Source: Haematococcus lacustris (Eukaryota > Chlorophyta > Chlorophyceae > Chlamydomonadales > Haematococcaceae). Taken from it: a stretch of DNA of 64,000 bases. Positions 1 through 10,212 of this stretch are shown piece after piece. The notes under the pieces were generated by a model, which was not told the DNA's origin, did no database searches, and saw only the letters and a list, made by a program, of their open reading frames with translations. Position numbers and translations under genes: made by a program. Where the stretch lies: NCBI GenBank assembly GCA_030144725.1, contig JASKMD010000029.1, positions 12,072,733 to 12,136,732 on the forward strand, written 5' to 3'. How positions within the stretch are numbered: the first letter of the stretch is position 1; every line of letters begins with the position of its first letter.

Positions 1-137
1 AGTGTCTGATGGGGTAAGCACAAGTGTGGGGACACGGTGGGGACAATGCGTGCTGACCGTGCCATTGACCCACTGAGGTGGTGTGCCTCCTTCTCTTCCT
101 CTTGAACAAGTAGGCGGTGGCCTGCTAAGATAGCCCC

Positions 138-971
138 TTACACTCGAGCCCTCAGGGCCCGTGCGCTACGCCTGCCCAGCCGGCTGAGCACGCCCCCAAT
201 GGCCCCCACTCCCTCCCTGAACCCCTGGTAAACCCCACTGAATGCCTGGCCCGTCCCGGTCGTGATGTTGGCTGCAGTGTTGCCTACGCCCTCCGCCACT
301 TGCTGCGTCGCCCCAGCTACTGCCCCCACCCCTGTGGCGATGCCACCCACTGTGGCGCCCACTATGTCCTTGCCCTTCTGCACCCCTGCTTGGTAGGAAA
401 CCCTGATGGCTGAGGTGGTGGAGTTGATGGCACCTGCCGCCAAATCCCTGCCCTCCACAAATACGCCCTCCACTGTGTTTTTGGTCCCATTGGCAAACGA
501 TTCAATGGCATCCTTGGTGCCAACGAAGACGCCCTGTACAAGTTGGGTGGTGGCGTCAGCCGCACCCTGTACAGCATCCACCGCCCCACGCCCCACGCCT
601 TGCACGGTGTTAATGGTGGCGTTGAGGCCACTGGCCACCCCCTCCCCTGCTGATGCCAGGCCACCGCCCACAGCTGCGCCTGTGTTGTTTAAGCGGGAGG
701 CAATGGTGGGTCCTGTGCAAGCAAAGCAGGGGCATCGGAAACATGGCGGTTACAGCAAGGAGCCGTGAGCGCTGCGCAACGGATTTGAAAGCAACGCGCC
801 CGACAGAAACAGTACACTGTTGGAGGGCACAGCAGCGGGCTGCAGTCCAAGGCGGGCACCCGTGGCACTCATATCGCGAGCCTGCGTACCTTGCGCGGAT
901 GCAATAGCCGCGCACCAAGCTATCACCAGCACAGCTGCTCCCATCTGGCTATAGAGTGTGTGCAAGCTCAT
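138..971 (-). CDS. secreted Gly/Ala-rich LEA-like repeat protein
   Basis: Two exons, complement of 890-971 and 138-679, with a GT-AG intron (donor GTACGC at 889, acceptor CAG at 682-680) that joins in phase to give 207 residues. Exon 1 encodes a clear signal peptide (start ATG at 971; hydrophobic core AAVLVIAWCAAIASA), and the junction falls just after it. The rest is a Gly/Ala/Thr/Val-rich series of loosely repeated 11-15 residue units of the kind VQGVGRGAVDAVQGAAD, resembling the amphipathic repeats of LEA or apolipoprotein-like proteins, and ends in an Arg-rich tail. I infer a secreted or vacuolar stress or surface protein; no enzyme motif is visible. Two NGT/NST/NIT-type sequons fit secretion. 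It is divergently oriented to the FKBP gene. The splice model is well supported by phase and signal peptide; the function is not. Confidence 0.6.
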
Positions 972-1431
972 CCTCCGTTTGCGGGGTAGAAAGGTTCCTT
1001 GATGAGTAGGCCTGTCGCTGAGACAGTACGGACAAGCAGAGCGGGTGGCTGTCACTGCTGTCAATCACACTTAACCGGTGACAACAGGTGGGCGCAGACA
1101 GTTGACACGGTTACATTTCACCCCCAAGTCGTCTTTGTGTGCCTCCATCACTCTCTCAAGCTTTTATACATCTTGCACACACATATCTTCTTTGAGTACA
1201 CAATAGCTTCTACTACACAAGGGGGCGAACTAGCTCAAGCGGTTTCCATAGCATTCTGCCGCACCAAGCTTGTCGTGTGAGGTACCCGTACCTACAAGCT
1301 GCAGATTGGCAGATATACCGAGCCTAGGGTCCTCAGGGGTTGCAGTCAATTCTATGGCCAACTTCATGCTGACCTTGTCACCATGGCGGACCATGCGAGG
1401 GTGCAGGCGATGCAAGTATAGCCTCCTGACC
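972..1431. promoter_or_regulatory. divergent intergenic region between LEA-like gene and FKBP gene
   Basis: About 380-460 bases separate the start codon at 971 (minus strand) from the FKBP start (1354 or 1432, plus strand). This must hold both 5' regions. I see no certain core promoter element. Short ORFs on both strands here have no recognisable content. Confidence 0.35.
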
Positions 1432-4400
1432 ATGCTCTCCCCTCAATGCAGTGCTAAAAGGATTGTCACGCGCATCGGTGCAGCGCAGCGACGACTTTTT
1501 AGACCCAGCAGGCCAGTAGCTGTGGCTGTATGCTGCGGTCAACAAGTCGCGCGCCGCGTGCTCCTAGCCGAGCTTGCCGGGACTGGTGCGGGTCATGAGA
1601 TGTGCATGAAATATAAGCCTCTATGCCTCTATCGCATGTTACCTCTGTCAGGTCAGCCTGGGCATGTGAGCTTCACAGTGACACGTCAGGGCCACACATC
1701 ACATGGTGATCAATGCCACAACAATCAACACATGTCAATGTTGACTGAGGATGCAAGCGCTGATGTTGCTTATGTCGCAGCAGTGCTGTTGTGACCTCAC
1801 CGGAGCTGCACCCTTCTGCCCTCTGAGTGCTTGCAGCCTTGGTATGCTGGACAGTCCCTGCAAGCGCTGACATGCTCACAGCCGGCATCACCATCCAGGA
1901 CGATGAGCCAGGGTTCGGCACACGACCTGCCCAGCCAGGGGACCTGCTGTTGCTTCACTATGTGGGTAAGGCTTACAGCCCCCTCGTCCCTCACTAGGGC
2001 CTCCATTCGAGCTGGACCACTAGGAACCACTAGGGATCAATAGCACGACTACTCAGATGGTGGTAAAGGGCTGTGTGGAGTAAACCCAGTGCACATGGAC
2101 ATGGTGCATGAGTGCCTACCACCTACACTATTGCCTGACCCCTGAGGGCTACAGTCTAGAGTTGGCATGACCTGCATGCACTGATTGTAATGTGATGACA
2201 GCTGAAAGGGAGGCACACACTACTGTGCCACACAACAAGCTGCTGCTGCTGCTGGGCCTTGCGTGGCTTGCCTCGCAGCCGCTTGTAGCCTAGGCCAGGC
2301 TACTCCTTGCCCTTGGCAGGCAAAGCTGGCTGGTCTGGCCAGTAGCACAGCTCCAGTGGCCGCCACCTGCTCTCCCCAATGCGCTGCATGTTCAGCGCTG
2401 CATTGCAGTCCCTGTCCAGCCACCTGCCTGGCTGTGGTGTTGGCTTGGCTTTGGCAGCCGTACCCTGGGCCTTGCCCCTGGTGGGCTGGCTGGGCTCAGC
2501 TGCCCGCTCAGCCTTGGTGCGCTTGCTGCGCTTGGCTGGCGGGGGAGTGCTGGGCCCAGGGCTCTGAGGCTGCTGGTTATGTGGCTGCCTGGCTACTGCA
2601 TGGGGCCTGTGGGGCCTCGCGGGGGCCCTCACCGGCGCAGTCCGGCCCAGTTATCACGAGCTTGGCCTTATGTGCCTAGTGCACTGCCACAGCCCATCCC
2701 CTGATGAGGGGTGGCAGGTGCCTGGGCCTGTCGAGCTAGCCATGCCCAGCATGAGGGCCTAGGTCTTGCTTTGCCTAGATAATCAAAGTGCCCAGCCTGT
2801 CAGACAATCAAACGAGCATGAGCTCCTGTGTGCAACATACATACAGACAGGCAGGTGGTCGGCGGGTGTGCGGGCGGGTGGGCGGGCAGGCAGGCGGATG
2901 GGCGGACAGGCAGGTGGGCGGGCGGGCAGGGGGGCGGGCGGGCAGGTGGGCGGGCGGGTTGGCGAGTAGGCGGGCGGGCGGGCAGGCAGAGGCTCTTTGT
3001 GGCTCTATGTATATCTTCATGAGCACCACGCCATTCTTCGACCCTCTAATCCTCATGACCCCATCATCCTCCTCTGTGCCACTGGCTGCACACTCTCTTG
3101 CCCCGCTGTGTGTGGTGTGGCCTGCAGGCAAGCTGCAGGGAACGGAGCAAGTCTTTGACAGCACACGCGGAGGCCTGGTAGGCCCTCACAGGAGCCGTGC
3201 CAGCAGCAGTGGGAGGAGTAGCAGGGGCAGGGGCAGCGCCAACAGAAGCAGTGCTATGAGGAGCAGCTGTGGTGTGCCAGCACTTGCGATCACAAGCACT
3301 GCCCTGCAGTACACTTAGAATTTGGAAGTAGGAAGAGTCGTCAGTTGAAGGGATGTCAGTTGAAGTGTTGTCAGTCAAAGGGTTGTTAGCGAAAGGGTTG
3401 TCAGGAGGGCACCACTTAGGTGTTCTATGCTTAGGTGCACATAGGCGGACACTGCTGGCAGCACCTCGGCCCTCAACCTTGAGCCTTCATTGCAGTGGAA
3501 CACTCAGTGTGGACCCCTACAAAACGGTGTTTTGTCTGTGTGGAGTTCCCATGCTCATGGCATACACATGGCATACACATGGTCATGGTTGCCTACCACC
3601 TACACTATTGCCTGACCCAGAGGGTTATTGTGTAGAGTTGGCATGGCTTGCATGCACTAATGTAAGCTGATGACAGCTGAAAGGGAGACACACATTACCT
3701 ACTGTGCCACAGCAGGCTGGGTCTTTGGTGCCTTGTCTCGCACCCGCTTGTAGGCCAGGCCTGGGTACTCCTTGCCCTTGGCTGGCAGCTTCCCCTGCTC
3801 TGGCCACCAGCACAGCTCCAGTGGCCGCCACCTGCTCTCGCCAATGCGCTGCATGTGTAGTGCTGCATTGCAGTCCCTGTCCAGCTACCTGCCTGTCTGT
3901 GGTGATGGCTTGGCTTAGGCATCCTTGCCCTTGCCCTTGGTGGGCTCAGCTGCCTGCTTAGCCTTGATGCGCTTGCTGCGCTTGGCTGGCAGGGGAGTGC
4001 TGGGCCCTGGCTCTGAGGCTGCTGGCTGTGAGGCTTCCTGGCTGCTGCTGCATGGGGCCTGTGGGGGCTTGCTGGGAGCCACTCCAGGGCGCCACATCAG
4101 GCCCCGCACTGGCTGGTCACGCTGATGGCTCCAGGCTGGTTGCACTAGGCGGGGTTCCACCTGCCCTGCTGGTGGCTTCCAATCCGCAGGCCTAGTGGCC
4201 CTGCGTTTGTTCAGCTGCCTCTCACAGGGCTGCCGGCCATTAACTGCTGAGCTGACCTGGGTGGTGCGGTGCTCATCCACTAGCACCACCCTGCCCTGCC
4301 GCTGGTCTGTCCCCCTGGGCCTGCACACCACCTTGCAGCAGGCACGCAGCCTGGAGGGGTGCGAGGGCCTGCGCCGGCATGAACAGCAGCAATGTGATCA

Positions 4401-5660
4401 CACGCGGATTGCACTATAGCAGCAGACCACACCACGACTACGACGAACCTCTCGCGGGTTTTCAGTTGGATGCGGCTCTTGCTCTGCTGTACTGGGCCGC
4501 TTCCCCGGAGGCATTGCGCTCATACCTTCTCATATCTGCTCATACCTACTTATGCCAGCGTCACTCACTCTCGCACCTCCAAAGGGCACCTCCAAAGGGC
4601 ACCTTCAGCCGCTTCCAGCATTGGGTATTTTTCATGCTAGCACTCATGAAAATGTACACAATTCACCTAAAGTTTGCTGCATCGTCACCTGCGCATCTGT
4701 GCGCCTCTCCTGCCAAGTGGTGTGCTGCTTTCGTTGCCTGATGACAATGCCCAGCTGCTCATTGGCAATCTTGAGTGTTGGATAGCGGCTCCACCCTCGT
4801 ACGAGTTGCTATGCCTGATATCATTGCTTACATTGAGCAGCTACACGGCTTTTGCAACCACATCCTCTTCGGCCCGTACCCATGCTTTGATCAGCAACAT
4901 CAGCATGAGGCCACCAATGACAGCAACAGCCACCTGCCACACATTGGTCAGCAAGCCCTGCAGCCAGACAAAGCAGCAGACGGGGCACCGGCACACAGGG
5001 TACCCATGGCTAAGGGTGGGCAAGGTGGGGCAGGGTGGGGCAGGGCTGGGACACTGCTGTCAGTATAGGGGAGGCCCAAGAGCCCTGGCACTGTGCCCAT
5101 TGCTCTGCAGCTGTATCGAGATGGCGGGCTGGGTGTGATGCGCCCCATCATCCTGCGCCTGGGGGGCGGCCCAGTACCAGGCGTGTGTGCAGGCCTGCAG
5201 CAGGGCGTGCGGGGCATGCGGGTGGGCGGACGCAGGACCTTTGTGGTGCCGCCTGGTGCGTGGCCAGTGTCGCATCAAGCAAGCACACCACTGCCAGCCG
5301 CTGCACCCAGTGCAGCACTCCAACCAGCCTGTGGCCCACTTGGCTTGCCAGCCCGCCAGCCTACCAGCTTGACGTGACTGCTGACCTTCACACCTGCCAA
5401 TCTGGCTGTGACTCCTGACCCACCGTCCTGCCCATCTTGCTGCAGAGCTAGGCTTTTCCACAAGTGTGAATGCCCCGTATGCCACAGTACCACTGGGCAG
5501 CAGCCTCCAGTATGAGGTTGAGCTAATCCGGCTGTCTACAAGGGGGCCAGACGACTTGACCCGGGTGAGCCCCACCACCTTGCTTGCCACTGCCGCCGCC
5601 CACTGCTACTGTATGCATTTATTGCCTGTGGGTTTGGTGGGGCAGCCTTGCGCAGCCTAG
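1432..5660 (+). CDS. FKBP-type peptidyl-prolyl cis-trans isomerase, probably plastid targeted
   Basis: Exons 1432-1585, 1882-1965, 3128-3177, 5111-5255 and 5446 to about 5660 join in phase to about 215 residues. The N-terminus is Arg/Ser/Ala-rich without acidic residues, as in a transit peptide (an in-frame ATG at 1354 is an alternative start). The rest follows the FKBP fold in order: GITIQDDEPGFG, GDLLLLHYVGKL, VFDSTRGG, then LGGGPVPG, GMRVGGRRTFVVPP and LQYEVELIRL. These are the substrate-binding and C-terminal strands typical of thylakoid-lumen-type plant FKBPs, which accelerate X-Pro isomerisation during folding. Intron 2 (1966-3127) and intron 3 (3178-5110) are unusually long and carry Fanzor-like fragments on the opposite strand. 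The last exon either reads through to the TAG at 5658 or splices at 5565 (GTGAGC) to an exon I could not find. The family assignment is firm; the exact start and end are not. Confidence 0.85.
1974..2045. repeat. dispersed 70-bp repeat, copy A
   Basis: The segment containing CACTAGGGCCTCCATT and GACCACTAGGAACCA lies a few bases inside FKBP intron 2. It recurs with a few mismatches at 6275-6347. No coding content is seen; it is probably a short interspersed repeat or a transposon end. Confidence 0.7.
2094..2665 (-). pseudogene. Fanzor/TnpB-like C-terminal fragment, copy 1 (in FKBP intron 2)
   Basis: Read on the minus strand from about 2665 this encodes a Pro/Lys-rich linker (PPPAKRSKRTKAE) followed by the RuvC-III motif LDRDCNAALNMQRIGESRW and RPLELCYWP, the C-terminal signature of eukaryotic TnpB homologues (Fanzor; RNA-guided nucleases known from algal and fungal transposons). 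The reading frame is broken: a TAG replaces the Tyr codon of the KEYPGLGYKR motif, and the sequence upstream of the linker is deleted. Bases 2094-2215 (non-coding) match the sequence downstream of copy 2, so they belong to the repeat. It lies antisense within an FKBP intron and is inactive as a nuclease gene. Confidence 0.75.
2850..2990 (+). repeat. GGCGG/GGCAG-rich simple repeat
   Basis: Imperfect tandem GGGCGGGCAGGC-type units in FKBP intron 2. The ORFs across it on several frames are compositional artefacts. Confidence 0.8.
3556..4372 (-). pseudogene. Fanzor/TnpB-like C-terminal half, copy 2 (in FKBP intron 3)
   Basis: Minus-strand coding begins at about 4358 (ACCKVVCRPRG) and includes the RuvC-II motif VVLVDEHRTT with the expected acidic Glu, a degenerate zinc-finger-like stretch, GLMWRPG, a Pro/Lys-rich linker, then, after a one-base frameshift near 3885, LDRDCNAALHMQRIGESRW with the RuvC-III Asp. 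It ends at a stop near 3711 after KTQPAVAQ. It is the longest C-terminal copy in the window and the only one that keeps an intact tail. Its 5' edge lies at an apparent splice acceptor (CCTCCAG), close to the 5' edge of the 38-kb copy. It sits antisense in an FKBP intron and looks non-functional: frameshifted and lacking RuvC-I. Confidence 0.75.
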
Positions 5661-6475
5661 GCTTCCTGGACTATAACCCTGCCAGTGCTGATGTACCCAC
5701 TTAAAAAGAATAAATGAAAGAAATGGCACATGGCAGCAGTTAGGACCTGCCACTCCACCTGGGCATTGTCTTCGGTTGTGCACGCTTGTGTCAACGACCC
5801 TCCAATGGCACAGCCGTTGATGTGGTGGGGATGCGCGTGGCAATCTTGCTGTTTGATGGTGATGCCGGTGTTACACCGGTTCACACCTTCTTGTCCCTGC
5901 GTCGTGGTCCGCCTGCACACCACAGGGTGTGGAGCGCTGCGGTCAAGGGGGCGCAGCACAGCAGGTCGCGAAGTGCGCTGACATTCAACCTGCGGAGTTT
6001 CTATAATCACCAGTAGCACTAGCAGCATAGTGAGCTCAGTGTTGTCGGTTCATACCGCTACGACGCCAGCCTGGTATGGCTGCTATGCAACTCCGCAGTA
6101 GCCTTAACAATAGTGAGCTCGCAGTCTGTGTTTGATTACCACTCTTAAACTTTTGCATCAAAGTCGGGCCGTGAGGGCATGCAGCCGGGTGTCATGTGGA
6201 AGGCATTAACGCGCTCGCTTGTGGGCTGGCCCAGTATCTGGCGCTGAAGTTTGTCATCCAATCAGTCAGGATAGCCCCCTCGTTCCTCACTAGGGCCTCC
6301 ATTTGAGCCGGACCACTAGGAACCAATAGGGATCAATAGCGGGAGGTCACCCCCGCCATTGGCTGCACCCCTGATAACTATCTGACTAATCGTATAAAGT
6401 TTTTCAGCGAATCTTGCGCAGGGCGGTGCAGCTCACCAGCGCGAGGCTAGCGGCCTGCTCGGGCTGATGTGCACC
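5661..6475. other. intergenic, no gene seen
   Basis: Between FKBP and Fanzor copy 3. It contains the second copy of the dispersed repeat (6275-6347). Short ORFs on both strands give no recognisable protein. Confidence 0.5.
6275..6347. repeat. dispersed 70-bp repeat, copy B
   Basis: About 90% identical to 1974-2045, in the same orientation. Confidence 0.7.
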
Positions 6476-6481
6476 TGCTGC

Positions 6482-6522
<41 letters not shown>

Positions 6523-6581
6523 GTGGTGGTGGTGGGTGGTGGTGGTGGGCCTTGTGTGGCTTGTCTCGCACCTGCTTCTAG
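6476..6581 (-). pseudogene. Fanzor/TnpB-like copy 3, extreme C-terminal tail
   Basis: On the minus strand this reads KQVRDKPHKAHHHH, the tail that follows the YPGLGYKR motif in copies 1 and 2, and runs into a CAG/CTG triplet array (about 6479-6521). It is separated from the rest of copy 3 (9559-9910) by the transposon at 6582-9558; the base string CTTCTAG is present at both junctions. Confidence 0.7.
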
Positions 6582-9558
6582 TCAGGGCCTCCCAACTCTG
6601 ATGTTTTGGCATGTAAGACCGTCACATGCAACCGATTGCTCCGGGAGCAGGCCTATGGCTTTAGCCCCGCGCGGCATGGCTTAAACGCGGACTCTAGTTT
6701 TGGCAGCAACCGGCAGCTGCTTCGATTGTGGTCGGCAGGGTGGTTGGGATCCGCCGGCCACCCTCAAGACATCGCGCAGTGCAGGCGTGCTCTTGGTGCT
6801 CTACGCATAGGCGCTGCTGCCAGCCCGCGAGGTGAGGTGCACGCAGCAGTTGCCACCTATCCTGCGCCAGCACAGGTTACCCGACGAACATCTGATGATG
6901 CAGGAGTTTCCGAGTACACCACAGCATACGTAAATGGCTAATCCAAGCTTCAGCTGCGGCTCCGCTGAGCAGGTAGGATTTGCAGCCAAAGCAGCAAATC
7001 CAGCCAAAACTCAGAGAGATGTCATATTTTGTGCTGACCGCACTTTCAAAGACTACTATACTCATATGCCCAGCTGTGTCAGAAGAAGCAATATTACTCA
7101 AAAAGCTCAGTGAGCCATGGATTGTCAATTGCAGGAGCCCAAGCACCATTGACCCTTCCTGCCAGTACCTGCCAGCAGCCCACCCTAGCAGGCCCAGCTG
7201 CCTACCACCACCTCCCAGCACCGCCTCACTGCCCTTCTGCCTGACATGCCACCCGTCAAAAAACAAACTAGAGCAAACAGAGCCAATGGGGCAAAAACCC
7301 AGGCTAGGCATAAAGCAGCCAAGAGCATGGAGCAGCTCACCGCTGCGCATGCAGCCCTCACCGCTGCGCATGCAGCCCTCAATGTTGAGCTTCTCTGCTC
7401 TCAGGAGCTGTACCGCCAGCTGAGGGAGCGGCACTGCAGCCTGTCGGCCTTGGCTCTTCAGCGTGACCAGCAGTGGGAGTTAGACCTGCTGGGGTTTATG
7501 CAGCAGGTCGACCAGCTAGAGGAGGCATTCCAGCAGCAGCTGCAGGGCACACAAGCCCAACTCACTGACACAGCGGCACACAAGGCACTGTACGAGTACT
7601 TGTACGAACACAGCCAGCTATTCTTCCAGCTCCCTCACCGTGGCAGCCATGGGCTCTTCAAACGCTTTGTACGCACAGAAGGCAGCTGAGCAGGTGCTGA
7701 AACAGCGGGACAAGAGGCTGCAAGAGTGGGACGTGCACCGGCGGCAGAAGCAGCAGCAACAGCAGGGGGGGCGGCGGCAGGCACCAAGCGGGCAGCAGTT
7801 TCTGCCATTCGACCCAGCCGTCTTTGACCCGTATGGCACGCTGCAGGATTTCCTTGACGACATCCTGGAGCTGGCAGCTGGCCAGCCTTGCAGTCCAGGC
7901 CTACGCACACACCTAGTGGAGTTCTTTGGGGCAGCACCCAGCTCAAACCACGCAGTGGAGTCCAGCCTGCAACACACAAAGCACGGCAACAGCGCCAAGC
8001 AGGGGCTGGATGCCATGATCGGCAGCATCAACAATAAGCTCGACCCTGGGGCACTCGCCAACATCGACTTGGCAGACTTTGAGGCTCGGCTCATCACGCT
8101 CCGCAAGCAGAAGCGTGACAAGAGACAACCTCAGCAGACGACAACCGGGAGGCCAAGGCAGCACGCAAGACGGAGGAGTCAGCGTGCATGGTAGACGGGA
8201 ACGCCAAGATGGTGTTGAACGTGCCCACCCAGGCCCCCCTGCAGCAGCTGCGGCAGGCATTCCAGCAACACGCACGGGGTGCAGACTACAGCAATACCTC
8301 GGCCAAGGAGGCAACCCGGTTCACACGTGAGCAGCTCAGGGCCTACCTCCTTTACCACAAGGTGCCGCCCAGGGATCAGCCAGTCGGCAGCACCCTGGTG
8401 GCAGGCTGGCAGAAGGCCGTGCAGAAGCACATTGCTGAGCGTGGCAGCCCCACCGGGCATGGGGTGTTGCCATAGGGCTCTGCTTTGTTGCCATGGGCGT
8501 GTAGCTAATGGACAAGAGACCAGGCCTAGCTATGGAGTGTACAGACCTTGCCCTGCCATGGGGTGCTAGTATGGGGCTTTGTTGTGGCCATGAGGCAAGA
8601 GTTGCAGCTGCTCGGGAAGGGTGTTCTGCTACCACATCTGCAATGGGTGCTTGCAGTCCTACTAGATGTTTGCCTTTAGATACTGCTCATATACTGTACC
8701 CAACCAGGGGGTATGCACGTTGTGGCATGCACCTACGGCATGGATTGATGCTAAAGCAAAAACTGCTGTTCGTTAACAAACTCTAGTGCCAGGGGCCTTT
8801 GCTATGGAGTGTAGAGGCCTAGGGAGTGTAGAGGCCTAGGGAGTGCAGCAGGTCATGGCACCGTGGACCGAAGCACATGTCTCGGTGGTGATGTCCCAAA
8901 ACGATGTAGCGACACAACGAAGGCTTCGCACCTACGCATATGCTCTAGCTACAACGAACAAAGCACATAACCAGGGGAACGAGCAGAAAAGGCTCAAGTA
9001 TAAAGAGTCCCGCGGTCAGTTTGACTATCAGGCCACATAGTCTACTGTAACAAGAAGTGAAGGGTGCACATAGTGTCTTGATGAACCGCTAGAGCATACA
9101 ACCACTCCGTCTCTCGCTTGACAGCGCGAGCGACACAAATGACGAGTGAAAGCTAATAGATGTTAAGAAATATGCGGCGGTTCTAGACGCAGCATCAGCA
9201 GTGGTGTGGGTGCGTTAAAGAAGCATTTCAGCTTCTTAGATTTCAAACTCGCGATACCGGCCATCGAAACACAAAGCGCGACTGCACACATACTTGCGTT
9301 TGCTTCATCACGGCGTCATTAAGAAGGTCGAGGGTGGAGGAGGCGTGCATGGTGATATCTGCCCACAAAATATAGGCCGGGTTCACGCCTAAGCAGTGCA
9401 TCATATACATAGTCATGGACGCTCAGGACAGCCGTAGCGTGTAGCCAAGCGAGCCCTCTACATACTGATGTGCTTCGTTGATCAATCCGCAAACTGTACG
9501 AGAAATAAACCGCGTGAAACGGACACACCCCCTTTTCAAGGGGGTTGGGAGGCCCTGA
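6582..9558 (+). mobile_element. 2,977-bp DNA transposon with TCAGGG inverted ends and 7-bp target duplication
   Basis: The left end TCAGGGCCTCCCAA (6582-6595) is the exact inverse of the right end TTGGGAGGCCCTGA (9545-9558). The element is flanked by the direct repeat CTTCTAG (6575-6581 and 9559-9565). Removing one CTTCTAG and the element restores the continuous Fanzor tail, as in copies 1 and 2, so the boundaries are confirmed by the empty-site logic. Just inside the right end is a hairpin-forming CCCCCTTTTCAAGGGGG. The CAGGG start recalls hAT ends, but hAT elements duplicate 8 bp. The internal ORFs (7246-8475, plus) show no recognisable transposase, so this may be a non-autonomous or unclassified family. 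Confidence 0.88.
7246..8475 (+). pseudogene. transposon-borne coiled-coil protein gene, frame-disrupted
   Basis: Three overlapping plus-strand frames look like parts of one protein: 7246-7689, 7640-8194 and about 8150-8475. The first starts with a basic MPPVKKQTRANRANG and a long Gln/Leu-rich region likely to form a coiled coil (about residues 30-120). The second continues with ALYAQKAAEQVLKQRDKR, a poly-Gln/Arg stretch and a globular part (DPYGTLQDFLDDILELAAG). The third ends with TREQLRAYLLYHKVPP, which recalls a short helix-rich DNA-binding or SAP-like segment. Frames change near 7620-7650 and 8130-8150, meaning frameshift mutations, assembly indels or unseen introns. I do not recognise a DDE/DDD transposase. 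It is the only sizeable coding region inside the element and so is the candidate for a mobility or accessory function. Confidence 0.5.
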
Positions 9559-9910
9559 CTTCTAGCCCAGGCCAGGGTACTCCTTGCTTTTGGCAGGCAA
9601 AGCTGGCTGGTCTGGCCAGTAGCACAGCTCCAGCGGCCATCACCTACTCTCGCCAGTGCGCTGCATGTTCAGCGCTGCATTGCAGTCCCTGTCCAGACAC
9701 CTGCCTGGCTGTGGTGCTGGCTTGGCTTTGGCAGCCGAACCCTGGGCCTTGCTCCTGGTGGGCTGGCTGGGCCCAGCTGCCCGCTCAGCCTTGGTGCGCT
9801 TGCTGCGCTTGGCTGGCGGGGGAGTGCTGGGCCCAGGCTTTGAGGCAGCTGGCTGTGTGGCTCCTGGCTGCCTGGGGGCTGTGGCAGGATGGCCCTGCAC
9901 TTCACGCTTC
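9559..9910 (-). pseudogene. Fanzor/TnpB-like copy 3, RuvC-III part
   Basis: On the minus strand: Pro/Lys-rich linker PPPAKRSKRTKAE, then LDRDCNAALNMQRTGESR, a TGA where the other copies have Trp, and PLELCYWP to YPGLG, followed by a second stop. The coding then breaks exactly at the transposon junction (9559). Upstream of about 9910 the similarity ends. It has at least two nonsense codons. Confidence 0.72.
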
Positions 9911-10212
9911 TGGTTTTCACAATTCGTAGGTTTATAGGGTTCACAAATTTTGGCGAGGGGTATCAGGCTCGCTAGTGGTCACCCCCGCCAATACATACGA
10001 CTTCATGACGCCCCCACTGCTCTTGAGAAGCCCATTGCAACCTTTTCAAACACCTCATTTGACAGCCCCATGCCGCTCCCACTCTTTTGTGGACCTGCGT
10101 GCCGCCCCCTTCACCGGGTGGGCTTCATACTGTTGGCACTCCGCGTGGCTGGCAGCCAGGCTGCAACGGTGCCATTAGGCCGCGAAAACCTGAGGGCAAT
10201 ATTCTCAGCAGG
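9911..10212. other. short intergenic, no gene seen
   Basis: Presumably holds the promoter and 5' UTR of the wall glycoprotein gene that starts at 10213. No element was recognised. Confidence 0.4.

Noticed and set aside
6469..6684. Plus-strand ORF with poly-Leu and poly-Val
   Set aside because: CTG/GTG triplet array at the Fanzor tail, followed by transposon end sequence; no gene features.
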